Below are positions 1-10,066 of a stretch of DNA of 64,000 nt, piece after piece. The translations under genes were made by a program, and so were the position numbers. The notes beneath the pieces were generated by a model, which was given only the letters and a program-made list of their open reading frames with translations, was not told the DNA's origin and made no database searches. Source of the DNA: Ignavibacteriales bacterium (lineage in GTDB: Bacteria; Bacteroidota; Ignavibacteria; Ignavibacteriales; Melioribacteraceae). Numbering within the stretch: the stretch's first letter is position 1; each line of letters begins with the position of its first letter. The DNA lies in NCBI GenBank assembly GCA_020635285.1, contig JACKAB010000044.1:310001-374000 (forward strand). Direction: 5' to 3'.

Positions 1-731
1 TAATTGTTGTGCTTGGATTAAATGGATTTGGATAATTTTGAGCTAATTCATATTCGTTTGGAGTTGTTTCTAATGAATTTACGTCTGTTGGAGTTGGAAC
101 AACAACTTTGAAACCAACGCCAATTGTTGAAAAATGTTTTGAATAAATTGATAAATAATCACTTTCAACAGCTTTTCTTATACCTACAAAATCAGCTTGT
201 TCTTGTTGATTTACATAAAAAGGTGTAAAATCATCAATTGAATATGATAAATAATTTAAGAATGGGTTTATTTTATTTAACGGTAATTTTAAGAAAGCTT
301 CTTTGTCATTCTTCTAAATAGTAATATTGGTTTGCACTATAAGATCCACTATTTTCTCCGGTTACCAATATTTTAAGATAAAGTAACTTTAATAAATCAT
401 TTTCTGATTTTAAATTTGCTAAGTCAATATCACATAATCCGGCTAACTTAATATCAATATGAATGTTTTCTTTCAAGCTATTTACAGGAAAACCTAATTG
501 ACCGCCGACTATTAAATTATAGAAAAATTGTGCTTCAGTATTTCCTTTTGGAAGTGTGTACTCACCAAATTCCATATTATCTCCTTCAAACATAATTCCG
601 CTGAAGAGTTGTAAATTGGATATTTCTCCGCAGCCTTCCACCGAGAAAGTATATGAAATTGTGTGCGATTGTGCAAAAGTTAAACTTGCAAATAGTAAAC
701 TTAGCAAAAGAGTTGAGATTTTTGTCTTCAT
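1..731 (-). CDS. T9SS-secreted protein with C-terminal sorting domain (partial, one frameshift)
   Basis: An exported protein of unknown function whose 3' end lies beyond the window. The start at 731 is preferred because a Sec signal peptide (MKTKISTLLLSLLFASLTFA) begins there with AAAGG upstream on the minus strand; the longer reading from 830 would start inside a terminator hairpin. An upper frame ends in TGA at 306-308 after YYYLEE, but reading continues one frame over (NDKEAFLKLPLNKINPF). It reaches TTPNEYELAQNYPNPFNPST at the window edge, the start of the type IX secretion C-terminal domain found in Ignavibacteria and Bacteroidetes. The protein is therefore expected in the periplasm during transit and at or beyond the cell surface finally. 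The frame break near 306 is probably a one-base loss. No catalytic motif was recognised in the body. Confidence 0.75.
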
Positions 732-814
732 TTTATTTTTCCTTTTGTTTTGAAATTTTACTTGCAATAAGTAGTATTTTGAGATGGCGTTTGTGATTTG
801 GAACAACATGAATG

Positions 815-844
815 AAAAAAAAGCCCACATTGCAGCGGGCTTTA
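815..844 (-). terminator. Rho-independent terminator of the MFS gene
   Basis: On the minus strand AAAGCCC pairs with GGGCTTT around a ten-base loop (arms 820-826 and 837-843), followed by a run of T (complement of the A run 815-822). It lies between the end of the minus-strand transporter gene (1018) and the start of the secreted protein (731), so it should end the transporter transcript. Confidence 0.7.
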
Positions 845-1017
845 TTTTTACTAATGTTTAATTAGTAATTATATATATATTTTAATCTCTTTACTTAAAC
901 TTTTTATTAAAGTGCTACACTATGGAATGTGACACATTAATCTAGTATTTAAAAAAGCTTACAATTTTGTTTTTAGAGATTTTCGTTTTTAGTGTGCTTT
1001 CATTATAAATATTTAAT

Positions 1018-2364
1018 TTAAGAGTTGTTAGCAAATTTAATTTCTAACTCATCAACCCTTTTTTGGTGCTTATCAAAATTTATTAATCTGATTAACACTA
1101 ACATAATAACTGCAAAAACAACGTAAATTAGAATTGTATATTCCCAACTAAGAAATCCTTTTAGTTGTCCCATAATAGCAGCGCCGCCTGCAAGTCCAAG
1201 ATTAGAAACAGCCATGTAAAGTGTAAACTGTGTTACAGATATTCTCTTCCAGCAAAGCTGCATAGCGGTTGCAAAGATGGCAATTGTCGAAAATGTTATC
1301 AAGGTGTAGAAGCCAATTACAAAACCAATCACTAACCATTCAAGTTGCCAATAGTCTTTTAGAAATGACATTGAAGCAACTAATAAAATTAGTAGTGTTA
1401 CGTATATGGATATCATTTTTACTTTGCCAAAATAATCAATAAGAAAACCGCCGATTACCATTCCAAGTATTCCTGAAATCAAATTTGCAGTTGCAAAGAT
1501 TTGTGAATATTGTGTGTCTGCCCAACCAAGCTGCTGAACAGTAAAAACTGGCAACAAAGTATCGATCAAGCCTCTGCCAACCATGAAACTGAATGCAGCA
1601 ATTCCCATTGTAATACTAACGGGTAAAAAGAAAACTTTGTATAAACTTTTAAATATAACTTTCCAGCTATGTAATTGAATTTTAGCTGCAGTTTTAGATG
1701 CCTCTCCTTTAGTCCAAGGTAATAATTTTTCACCAGGCCTTTCTCTGAGTAACAATGGCACAAATATTATAATAGATATAAAAACTGAAAACGATACTAT
1801 CGCATAAAAATATCCGTAGTTACTCATTATCCAACTGCCGGAAGCAACTGATGCAGATATTCCAAGTGTTTTTGATCCCCACATCAAACCGTTTGCTCTT
1901 GCCTGCTGATCTACAGGCAAAATATCAATTGCCATTCCATCAACTGCAATATCTTGAGAAACTTCAAAAAAGCTGACTATAAATCCTAATACCATTAAAG
2001 TAGGGAGGTTGTTAATTGGATCAGTAATTAAAGACATTGAAAGAAAACTTAATATTAATCCCAGCTGCCCGAATAGCACCCATGGCCGCCGTCTTCCCAT
2101 TGATAAATATGTAAACCTATCCATAATTGGTGCGTTAATAATTTTTAAGCTCCATGGAATTCCGATTACTGCAACGTAAGAACCAATTTCAGCAGGCGTT
2201 TTTCCATTCATTGCCAACCAGGCAGGTATTGCGTACCATAATAATCCTTCCGGTATACCTTGCGCAACATAGAGAGCGGCAAAAGAAAAATATCTCAAGA
2301 AAGTATTTTCTGATAAAGCCGGCAGTTCTTTATTTTTAGATGGATCAGATTTTATAAAAAGCAT
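1018..2364 (-). CDS. AmpG-like major facilitator superfamily transporter
   Basis: A 448-residue polytopic membrane protein with about 12 hydrophobic segments. The N-terminal region RYFSFAALYVAQGIPEGLLW followed by SLKIINAPIMDRF and GRRRPWVLFGQ matches the AmpG branch of the MFS. So does the later QDIAVDGMAIDIL segment around residues 135-150. AmpG proteins import anhydro-muropeptides for cell-wall recycling; the substrate here is inferred only from the family. It stands alone on the minus strand with its own terminator at 815-844 and no peptidoglycan-recycling enzyme next to it, although a DUF1343/NamZ-like muramidase is encoded about 2 kb away on the same strand. No frame break is seen. Confidence 0.8.
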   Translation of the reverse strand: MLFIKSDPSKNKELPALSENTFLRYFSFAALYVAQGIPEGLLWYAIPAWLAMNGKTPAEIGSYVAVIGIPWSLKIINAPIMDRFTYLSMGRRRPWVLFGQLGLILSFLSMSLITDPINNLPTLMVLGFIVSFFEVSQDIAVDGMAIDILPVDQQARANGLMWGSKTLGISASVASGSWIMSNYGYFYAIVSFSVFISIIIFVPLLLRERPGEKLLPWTKGEASKTAAKIQLHSWKVIFKSLYKVFFLPVSITMGIAAFSFMVGRGLIDTLLPVFTVQQLGWADTQYSQIFATANLISGILGMVIGGFLIDYFGKVKMISIYVTLLILLVASMSFLKDYWQLEWLVIGFVIGFYTLITFSTIAIFATAMQLCWKRISVTQFTLYMAVSNLGLAGGAAIMGQLKGFLSWEYTILIYVVFAVIMLVLIRLINFDKHQKRVDELEIKFANNS

Positions 2365-2543
2365 TTATTAATTTTCTCATTTTTGTTAATAAGCTGTTTA
2401 GTTAATTCTGCAATATGAGAGACTTAATGAAAAATCAATGTATCTAAATTTTAATTTCTACTTTAGATACTGCCTAAAATTAATGAGACAGCCTCTAAAG
2501 ATTATAATATGCAGCTAAGAATAGGCAGCATAGCACAATTAAA

Positions 2544-2918
2544 TTAATTTTCTTTTTTTGTTTTCAATTCTATCTGAATAACTTCGAAAGGTTTATCGCT
2601 TAAATTTTCAGGTTGATGTTTGCCTGCCGGCGCCCAACCTACATCTCCTGCTTTTGAAGACATTTCTTTTGATGTACCATCGGGGAAGGTCATTTTTGTT
2701 GTACCATCCGTCAACTCAACAACAACACCTTCTGAGTGCGAATGCATTACTGATTTTTCACCAGGACCATAAGTAATTCTTAAAACACGAACTTGGTCAT
2801 TTTCAAACTCAACTTTATAATGTTCTGGATCTACTTTTACAGCGTCTTGTGCGTTACTTTTGTTTGAAAGAAATAATAGTATGAAAAGAAATAACATTAT
2901 TTGTGAAATGTATTTCAT
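2544..2918 (-). CDS. Exported cupin-domain protein
   Basis: A 124-residue protein with a signal peptide (MKYISQIMLFLFILLFLSNK, cleavage probably after SNA) and a single cupin fold. The metal-site motif GPGEKSVMHSHSEGVVVELT supplies the usual two histidines, and GDVGWAPAGKHQPEN carries the second cupin motif with its histidine. Small periplasmic cupins of this type have no assigned reaction. The next gene upstream on the same strand (start 3479) is also a small exported protein, so the two may be expressed together. Good ribosome site AAAGGAGT upstream on the minus strand. Confidence 0.8.
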   Translation of the reverse strand: MKYISQIMLFLFILLFLSNKSNAQDAVKVDPEHYKVEFENDQVRVLRITYGPGEKSVMHSHSEGVVVELTDGTTKMTFPDGTSKEMSSKAGDVGWAPAGKHQPENLSDKPFEVIQIELKTKKEN

Positions 2919-3011
2919 TGTAATAACTCCTTTTATTTAATTTTTAAAAATGGAACAGACTGAAATTTGCGCAGTCTGTCCTTTCTAAAAAATTGTAATA
3001 ATAAAAATTTC

Positions 3012-3479
3012 TTAATCTTCGTTTTTAATCGTGCCGCCATGATCGCCAATAATCATCCAGGTACCATTCTTTTTCATAAGAATATCTGTCCAGCGTCCCT
3101 TTTCAGTAACTGGTTTACCGTCATTATTTTCACTAACCTGGGTAAAGTAATAATGTACAAATGCGAAATCTCCATTAACCCAAATCTTTGCAGGGGTTAT
3201 GTTATTGAACTGTTGTTTTCCTTTTGTTGAAAAGTACTTGATTGCTTTTAAAGCTTCCTCTTTTGTTCCGGGTGTTTCGTTTTGGTATGACCAACCAATG
3301 TATGACTCGTCAAAGTATTTAAAATATGCAACCGGATCGTTGTTATTTATTTCCCAGTATTTCTGCACACCTGCCCATACTTCTTTTTTGCTCAGCTGAC
3401 CATTGCTGTGCAAAGCTATTTCCACTTAGAAAAAGAATTGCAAACAAAACTATTGTAAAAATTTTGCTTTTTTTAACAT
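3012..3479 (-). CDS. Exported NTF2-like/SnoaL-type protein (two frameshifts)
   Basis: The uninterrupted part (from 3425) encodes an NTF2-like fold: VWAGVQKYWEINNNDPVAYF near the start and FAFVHYYF, GRWTDILMKKNGTWMIIGDHGG at the end, typical of DUF4440/SnoaL-like proteins. Reading upstream in other frames recovers an ATG at 3477-3479 with AAGGAG eight bases before it. It also recovers a signal peptide (KIFTIVLFAILFLSGNSFAQ) joined to QQWSAEQK. Both joins need one extra A in an A run (near 3465-3472 and near 3390-3396), so the breaks look like homopolymer undercalls. Function is unknown; the fold is used both for binding and for small-molecule enzymes. It lies just upstream of the cupin gene on the same strand. 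Confidence 0.7.
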
Positions 3480-4134
3480 ATTATGCTCCTTATTGTTTTT
3501 TAGATTCGATATTGAATCCGTTTTTAATATTTTTTTCTTAACCCCAGAAAAGGATTATTCATCTTATTTTAATGTTCTTAAATTCAGAAACAAGTATCTA
3601 AGTACTTGCTAAGATTTTGTTTTGCAAATATGGAAGATATTACAAATAATGTAATAATAGGATTGCTTGTCTTAAGTTATTCACATAATTGCAAATAGTC
3701 AAGCAAATTAAATTTACAGCATAATTGTGTTAAGTAATATATCTTCCTATAACTATGGTAAAGTGAAATTTAGATAACAATCTTAGCCAATTTTTTTTAG
3801 TTAATTATAGTTTTGCTGAAAACTAAATTGGTAAATGAAACTAAAATAACCCATTGTCACATTGGCTTGAATTAAGCACTAGATAAATGATGGTTTTTGC
3901 TTCAACGACAATTTCAATGGCATATACTAAATTCGATTAGAAAACTTCCGAGGTTTTAGATTTGTATAATAATATTTTATGGCAAGGGAAGCGAAAAATA
4001 ATCTCGGAATAAATTAACGATCTCTTATCTTGAAGAGAGAATAAACGAGAAATCTTTTAATGACTAAAAGATGAATCACGACTCTGACGTCTGATGCGGT
4101 ATAAATGCTATTATTAGGGATATATTTTTTTTGC
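3480..4134. other. 655-bp gene-free stretch with several inverted repeats
   Basis: No plausible coding sequence was seen on either strand. It does hold local dyads. AAAACTT/AGGTTTT (3941-3957, with G-T pairs) is the first. TTCCGAG (3946-3952) is repeated inverted as CTCGGAA (4003-4009). TCTCTT/AAGAGA is at 4021-4038 and ATCTTTTA/TAAAAGAT at 4052-4072. These could be a small structured RNA, a degenerate mobile element or the 3' region of the DUF1343 transcript. A T-rich stretch (4125-4132) follows on the plus strand. Confidence 0.35.
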
Positions 4135-5465
4135 TTAATTATATAAGTAATATTTTTTAGAAAGTTCTTTAAAATTTTCAGCATCTTTATTTAGGAAATC
4201 TAAAATATCATTCAAGCTTTTTTGTCAGAAATCATTTTAGAAATTTTATCTGTGCCAAGTGCTTTATTAAACATTCCAATTTGATTTTTATCTGCAAGTT
4301 TAAAAAACATCTTTATCTGGATAAAGTTTTTGAATTGTGTTTATAATATAAAATTGTGTGTTTGTTAAATTTACTTTTTCATACTCATCAATATAAATTT
4401 GTGCACCGTGCAGAACTTTTTCCTTTCCCAAATGCATAATATGGCTGGAAAGTTATTGGTCGGAAAAACAAACCCGGAATATTTTGTTTGTTTAATTCAT
4501 CAGTAAAATTAATTCCATCAATCCATTCTGCACCAACAATTTCAAAGGGAGTGTATAACCAACTCCGATAGAAACAGCATCACGCAGCTCGCCTAAAATT
4601 CCCGTCATTGGATAAAACATTGCGCTGCCTTCATTTGGAATGTGCGGAGAAGTTGGAATCCAGTGTAAATTAGTTTCTGCAAAAGTCATTTCCCGTTTCC
4701 AGTTTTGCATTGGAATTACTTTTACTTCAAAATTTGAATTTACATTAATCATTTTTTCAGCGATCAACATTTTTGCAAGTTCACCGCAAGTTAAACCGTA
4801 AACGTATGGAATTGGATATTGACTTATAAATGATTTGTATTCTTCCTCTAAAATATTTCCTTCAACCTTAATTCCACCCAATGGATTTGGGCGATCGAGC
4901 ACAACAAACTCTAAATTATTTTCGGAAGCGGCTTCCATTGCCAAACCCATTGTGCTAATAAAAGTGTAAGATCTAACCCCAACATCTTGAATATCATAAA
5001 CTAAAACGTCAATTCCTTTTAACATTTCTTTAGAAGGTTTTCTGGTTTTACCATAAAGTGAATAAACCGGCAATTTGGTTTTCGGGTCATTATAAAATTC
5101 GACATATTTTCCGGCATCAGCATCTCCGCGCACGCCGTGTTCAGGTCCAAATAGGGAAACGAGTTTTATATTTTTTGCATTAAATAAAATATCAATTGTG
5201 GAATTTAATTTGCTGTCAACTCCGGTTTGGTTTGTTATAAGTCCAACTTTTTTATTGTTAAGAATGCCAAAATTATTTTCTCTAAGAACATCAATCCCTA
5301 ATTTGACAGTAATATTTTTTTCGGTAAGTCTTTATAAACAATTACAGTATCAGTTTTGGTTGGTTCGGGTATTATAATAGTTTCATCTTTAACAATACTT
5401 TCTGAGGAGCAGCTAAATAAAAAAAATGCAGATAAGATAAAAGTAATTAAATTATTTCTTTTCAT
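4135..5465 (-). CDS. DUF1343 (NamZ-like exo-N-acetylmuramidase) lipoprotein, frameshifted
   Basis: Pieced together from several frames: a lipoprotein signal (MKRNNLITFILSAFFLFSCS), then GIDVLRENNFGILNNKKVGL, ITNQTGV, LFGPEHGVRGD and YDIQDVGVRSYTFISTMGLA. These are followed by VVLDRPNPLGG, WIPTSPHIPN and a C-terminal part ending KKYYLYN before TAA at 4135-4137. This is the order of motifs in the DUF1343 family, whose characterised member NamZ removes terminal MurNAc from peptidoglycan fragments. The breaks lie near T/A runs at 4218-4223, 4302-4307, 4417-4421, about 4545-4550 and 5315-5321, each repaired by one base. The start overlaps the end of hutI by 14 bases (same strand, hutI upstream). 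Five breaks in one gene could also mean real decay, but neighbouring essential genes show the same pattern. Confidence 0.7.
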
Positions 5466-6697
5466 AAATTACTTTCCCTTTTTTAATTGTCATCAAATTT
5501 AAGTTATTGCCAAAATTATATAAAAGTTCAGAATAATTATTTGTATCAAACACAGCAAAATCAGCCTCTTTGCCAACTTCAATGCTTCCAACTTTTTTCT
5601 GAAATGTTCAAAGCCTTTGCTGAGTTAATTGTGTAAGCAGAAATGATTTCTTCAATCGACATTCCCATTTTTAGAGCCGCTAATCCCCAAATTAAGCTGA
5701 TATTATTTATGTGAGAAGAGCCGGGATTATAATCAGTAGCCAAAGCAACAATTGCATTTTTATTAATTAGTTCTCTTGCCGGCGCATAATTATACTGAAG
5801 TGAAAATGAAACTCCCGGAAGCAAAACTGCTGTGGAATTACTTTCTGCAACTTTCTCAATATTTCCTTCATTAATAACTTCCAGGTGATCAACACTTTTT
5901 GCATCAAATTTTAATGCAGAATCAATTCCGCCAATTGAGTTAAATTGATCGGTGTGCAATTTAATAGTTAAATTATTTTCTTTAGCGGCAATAAAAATTT
6001 CTTCAACTTGAGCGGGTGAGAAAGCTGTCTTTTCGCAAAACGCATCGCAAGCGGTTGCAAGTTTTTTTTCCGCAATGTAAGGCATAATTTCTTTAGTAAG
6101 AATTTTTATATACTGGTTTTTATCATTTTTATATTCCGGCGGAAAAGTATGCGCGCCGAGGAAAGTTGCTTTAATATCAATTGCAAAAATTGCGTTTAAC
6201 TCTTTTATAACTTGCAGAATTTTAATTTCATCATAAAAACTTAAACCATATCCACTTTTAATTTCTAAAGTTGTAACACCTTGATCAATAAACTTTTGCA
6301 CTCTCGGCATTGCCAATTTTAATAAATCTTCAAAACTGCATTCTCTTACTGCTTTTACAGTTGAGTTAATTCCTCCGCCGCTTTTTGCAATTTCCTCGTA
6401 ACTTTTTCCTGCAAGCCGCATGCTGAATTCATCACTTCTGGTTCCGGCAAAAACTAAATGAGTATGGCACTCAACCAAGCCAGGCAATACAACTTTGTTA
6501 GTTAAGTCAATTCTTGTATCGAACTTAGTATCCTTTAAAAGTTTATTCTTAATCAACTTTTTAATTATTCCATCTTCAACTAAAATAGAATGATCACGCA
6601 AAACATCTAAATCAGAAAGTTCACTTCCTCTTTTAAAATTTTTGCCTTTTGTGTTAACTGTTATAATTTGTGCGGGGTTAAAAAGTAGAGTTATCAT
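5452..6697 (-). CDS. hutI: Imidazolonepropionase
   Basis: Third step of histidine degradation: imidazolonepropionate to N-formimino-glutamate, in the cytoplasm. The amidohydrolase metal motif CHTHLVFAGTR lies near residue 77, followed by EEIAKSGGGINSTVKAVRE, IKSGYGLS, FLGAHTFP, HTDQFNSIGG and SVDHLEV, and later ATDYNPGSS. All are characteristic of HutI. The long frame stops at 5579, but a one-base removal in the T run at 5593-5598 restores SEKVGSIEVGKEADFAVFD and the normal C-terminus (about 415 residues, the family length), ending at 5452. No other hut gene is in the window, so a complete pathway cannot be claimed. The DUF1343 gene starts within its last codons. Confidence 0.88.
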
Positions 6698-6809
6698 TAA
6701 TAATTTTCAAATCTCTTTTGAAAAAGCAATAAACTATGCAATATTAAATATTTTTGTCAATAAGTCAATATTTTTGTAAATTTACTGATTAAAAATTTAA
6801 GGACATACC

Positions 6810-8300
6810 ATGCCCCCAACAAAAAAGTATAAAATTCTTTTTGTAACTTCAGAAGTTGTACCATTCGTGAAAACCGGCGGATTGGCAGATGTATCAAGTT
6901 CTCTTCCGCAAAAATTGCAGGAATTAGGTCACCAAGTAAGAATAGTTATTCCAAAATACGGAGCTATTGATGAAAGGAGATTTAAGATTCATGAAGTTGT
7001 TAGACTAAAAGATCTTATAACAACAATTGGAGGAAAAGAAGTTGTTTATTCTTTACGTTCTTCTTTTTTAGTCGGATCAAAAGTACGAGTACAACTTTAC
7101 TTTTTAGATAACGAAGAATATTTTGGAAGTAGGCGCAGTCTTTATGCTGATCCTATTACCGGAAAAGATTATAAAGATAATGATGAAAGATTTATTTTAG
7201 TTGCTAAAGCAGTATTTGAATTAATCACTAAACTTGGCTGGATTCCTGATATTGTTCACTGCAATGATTGGCAAGGCGGATTAGTTCCAATTTATCTAAA
7301 AACACTTTTTAAAGATGAACCGGAATTTCATAATATTAAAACTGTTTTTACAATTCATAATATTGGCGCAAGAGGTGAATTTCCAAAATCGTCACTTGGA
7401 AAAACTGTTTTGCCTGATTATTTCAAATCTGATAAAGAACTTTTACACAAAGATAAATTTAGTTTCCTAAAAAGTGGAATTCAATTTGCTGACGCAATAA
7501 CAACTGTTTCTAAAACTTTTGCAAATGAGTTAAGCACTAATAAAGAATTAAGCGGAGATTATTATGACGTTCTAAAATCAAGGTCAAAAGACATGACCGG
7601 AATTTTAAACGGAATTGATGTAAATATTTGGAACCCTGAAAAAGATAAACAAATAGCAAAAAAATATTCTATTAAAAATATAGAAGCTAAAAAAGAGAAT
7701 AAAAAAGTTCTTGTAGAAAAATTTGGTTTAAAATATGACGAGAACAAACCTGTTATTGGAATGATCTCCAGACTTGATGATGCAAAGGGCATGACTTTAG
7801 TTCAAAAAGCATTTAAAGATTTAATGAAACTTGATGCACAGTTTATTTTGCTTGGTACAGGTGAAAAGAAATTACAAACATTTTTTGAAAAAGCAACGGC
7901 AAAACATTCAGATAAATTTGCATGCTATATTGGTTTTGATGAACAACTTGCTCATCTAATAACTGCCGGCAGTGATATGTTTTTAATGCCTTCTAAAGTT
8001 GAAGCATGCGGACTTAACCAAATGTATAGTTTGGTTTATGGTACAATTCCAATTGTGAGAAAAACCGGCGGACTTGCAGATACAGTTGAAGATTTTGATA
8101 CAAAAACCGGAAAGGGAAATGGGTTTGTATTTACAAAGTATGATGAAAAATCTTTGCTTGGCGCAGTAAATAATGCAATAAAAGTTTTTGCTTCAGATCA
8201 AAAAGGATGGCTAAAACTTCAAAAAACGAGTATGAAAAGTAACTTTACCTGGCTTGCATCTTCAAAAGAATATGTTGATCTATATAAAAAGATTCTTTAA
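6810..8300 (+). CDS. glgA: Glycogen synthase (GT5, ADP-glucose type)
   Basis: A 496-residue GT-B glycosyltransferase. The N-terminal KILFVTSEVVPFVKTGGLAD contains the KTGGL motif that binds the ADP-glucose diphosphate. HCNDWQGG, FTIHNIGARGEFP and the C-terminal PSKVEACGLNQMYSLVYGTI and RKTGGLADTV are the usual GT5 signatures. It elongates glycogen from ADP-glucose in the cytoplasm. AAGGA lies eight bases before the ATG. The gmhB-like gene follows after two bases, so they are probably co-transcribed. No other glg gene is present. The C-terminal half is slightly shifted from the consensus GXXEPCG (here EACG), common in this family. No frame break. Confidence 0.93.
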   Translation: MPPTKKYKILFVTSEVVPFVKTGGLADVSSSLPQKLQELGHQVRIVIPKYGAIDERRFKIHEVVRLKDLITTIGGKEVVYSLRSSFLVGSKVRVQLYFLDNEEYFGSRRSLYADPITGKDYKDNDERFILVAKAVFELITKLGWIPDIVHCNDWQGGLVPIYLKTLFKDEPEFHNIKTVFTIHNIGARGEFPKSSLGKTVLPDYFKSDKELLHKDKFSFLKSGIQFADAITTVSKTFANELSTNKELSGDYYDVLKSRSKDMTGILNGIDVNIWNPEKDKQIAKKYSIKNIEAKKENKKVLVEKFGLKYDENKPVIGMISRLDDAKGMTLVQKAFKDLMKLDAQFILLGTGEKKLQTFFEKATAKHSDKFACYIGFDEQLAHLITAGSDMFLMPSKVEACGLNQMYSLVYGTIPIVRKTGGLADTVEDFDTKTGKGNGFVFTKYDEKSLLGAVNNAIKVFASDQKGWLKLQKTSMKSNFTWLASSKEYVDLYKKIL

Positions 8301-8302
8301 GT

Positions 8303-8893
8303 ATGAAGAATAAAGCTGTCTTTTTAGATAGAGACGGAACAATTAACTATGATACTGGGTATATAGGAGATCCAAATTTAATTAAGTTGTATCCAGGTGT
8401 TTCAGAAGGGATTAAAAAACTTAAAGATGAATTTGGATTTAAGATAATTGTAATTTCAAATCAATCCGGTATAACCAGAGGGTTAATAACTGAAGAAGAT
8501 GTTCAAAAAGTGAATGCGAGAATAAATCAAATCTTAAATGAGAATAACACAGAGATTGATAAGTTTTATTACTGTCCATTTCACCCGGAATTTGATTCTA
8601 AAGAATTAAGCGAATGCAGAAAACCTTCACCGGCATTGGTTTATGTGGCAGCTGAAAAAAATGATATTGACTTAGCAAAATCATTTTTTATTGGCGATAA
8701 AGATGTAGATGTTATGTGCGGAATAAATGCTGGTGTAAAAACCATCCTTTTACAAAATACAATTAGCAGTGAAGAAATTAATAGGTTGAAAAATTCCAAA
8801 AATTCACCCAACTTTATTGCTTCAAATTTTTACAATGCTGTTAATTATATAGAAAGCTTTTTTAATGGAGAAATTGTTGAAGAATTTAATTAA
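8303..8893 (+). CDS. gmhB: D-glycero-D-manno-heptose-1,7-bisphosphate 7-phosphatase-like HAD hydrolase
   Basis: HAD-superfamily phosphatase of 196 residues. The catalytic motif DRDGTIN (residues 8-14, nucleophile Asp8) and the VISNQSGI motif II, GDKDVDV motif IV and late CRKPSP segment fit GmhB, which dephosphorylates the heptose bisphosphate in ADP-heptose synthesis for lipopolysaccharide. The zinc loop is YCPFHPE...SECRKP: GmhB normally has Cys-x-His and Cys-x-Cys, and here the first Cys of the second pair reads Ser, so metal binding may be altered or the site may use three ligands. It sits between glgA and a lipoprotein gene whose start overlaps its end. A histidinol-phosphate phosphatase role is less likely but not excluded. 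Confidence 0.82.
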   Translation: MKNKAVFLDRDGTINYDTGYIGDPNLIKLYPGVSEGIKKLKDEFGFKIIVISNQSGITRGLITEEDVQKVNARINQILNENNTEIDKFYYCPFHPEFDSKELSECRKPSPALVYVAAEKNDIDLAKSFFIGDKDVDVMCGINAGVKTILLQNTISSEEINRLKNSKNSPNFIASNFYNAVNYIESFFNGEIVEEFN

Positions 8894-10061
8894 AATATTA
8901 TTTGCAATAACATTGTTTGGTTTAGCAGCATGTTCAGATGACCCTAATTCTGTTGGTTCCGGACTAATTCCCGATGAAGATAAATTAACGTTTGAAACTT
9001 TGGATAGTTACAAAGATGGTTTTAATCAATCATTTGAATCTTTTAAATATGATTCTCTTATTTTTGGTTCAAGCTCAACTGCACTGTTAGGCAGTTATAA
9101 AAATATTCAAAGTGAAGTTTTAATTGGTTTCTTAATAAATCCACCCGATTCAATTTTAAATCCATTTAAAGCTGATTCAATTAATCTTATAAAATGTTGG
9201 GTTCAAATTGAGCCAACTTATTGGATAGGCGATAGTAATAATTTTAATTTTTCAATTCAGAGAATAAATACTAGTTGGAATCCCTCTACATATACGATTG
9301 ATACATTAAATGAAATTAATGCAAACCTTGGCCCAAATCTATTTGATGCCTCAACTTATAGCTATGTCGATACCTTAATTAAATTTGATTTAGACAAAGA
9401 ATTAGTAAAAGGCTGGATAAGAAGAACTTATGACACAAGCGTTGAGAAAGATTATGGAATTATGATGAAGCCTATTTCTTCAACTGGCATTTTTGGCTTT
9501 CAGGCATTAACAGCTTATCCCATTTATAGTTACCCAGCTTTGTATATGGTTTTTGAAAAACCTGGCGAATTCACAGATACATTAGTTGCAACTCCAAGTG
9601 TTGATCTACATGTTCCTTCAGGCAATTTAGATCCAGACGGTTCACAAAGTGTTTTATTACAGACTTTATTGAGCAAAAGAGCAAAACTTAAATTTGATTT
9701 ATCTATGCTTCCTGAAAATATAATTGTTAACAAAGCCACATTGAGTTTATACATTGATGATATGAATACAGAATTTGGTTCAATTGAAGCTGATACTATT
9801 GCGTTAAATTTTTTGGAAGAATATGATAACGTAATAATCAGTGATAAAATTGGAAGATATCCAATTCCTAAAAAAGATAACTCATATACAGGAGATATCA
9901 GATTTTATGTTCAAATGTGGGTTGATGGTGAGCCTAATAATGGAGTTCAACTTAATCTTACGGATGAATTAAGAGCTGTGTCGAAAGTTGGAATCTATAA
10001 TACAAATGCAGTGGTTGATTCACTAAAACCACGTTTAACTATTTACTACACTAAAAAGTAA
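8865..10061 (+). CDS. Predicted cell-envelope lipoprotein, DUF4270/DNRLRE-like
   Basis: About 398 residues with a lipobox (LFGLAAC, Cys near residue 23) right after a basic and hydrophobic N-terminus. It then continues as a beta-rich, Ser/Asp-rich protein. The segment KLKFDLSMLPENIIVNKATL followed by YIDD resembles DNRLRE/DUF4270-type beta-sandwich repeats of Bacteroidetes-group surface lipoproteins; the assignment is by resemblance only. The ATG at 8865 overlaps gmhB by 29 bases and lacks a ribosome site. GGAG at 8866-8869 could instead serve the TTG at 8877, which keeps the lipobox; TTG starts are used elsewhere here. The outer-membrane protein gene follows five bases after the stop. Confidence 0.65.
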   Translation: MEKLLKNLIKILFAITLFGLAACSDDPNSVGSGLIPDEDKLTFETLDSYKDGFNQSFESFKYDSLIFGSSSTALLGSYKNIQSEVLIGFLINPPDSILNPFKADSINLIKCWVQIEPTYWIGDSNNFNFSIQRINTSWNPSTYTIDTLNEINANLGPNLFDASTYSYVDTLIKFDLDKELVKGWIRRTYDTSVEKDYGIMMKPISSTGIFGFQALTAYPIYSYPALYMVFEKPGEFTDTLVATPSVDLHVPSGNLDPDGSQSVLLQTLLSKRAKLKFDLSMLPENIIVNKATLSLYIDDMNTEFGSIEADTIALNFLEEYDNVIISDKIGRYPIPKKDNSYTGDIRFYVQMWVDGEPNNGVQLNLTDELRAVSKVGIYNTNAVVDSLKPRLTIYYTKK

Positions 10062-10066
10062 AATAA

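Noticed and set aside
732..830. Upstream start of the secreted protein at 830 (MWAFFSFML)
   Set aside because: This start lies in the terminator hairpin. The signal peptide and ribosome site belong to the ATG at 731.
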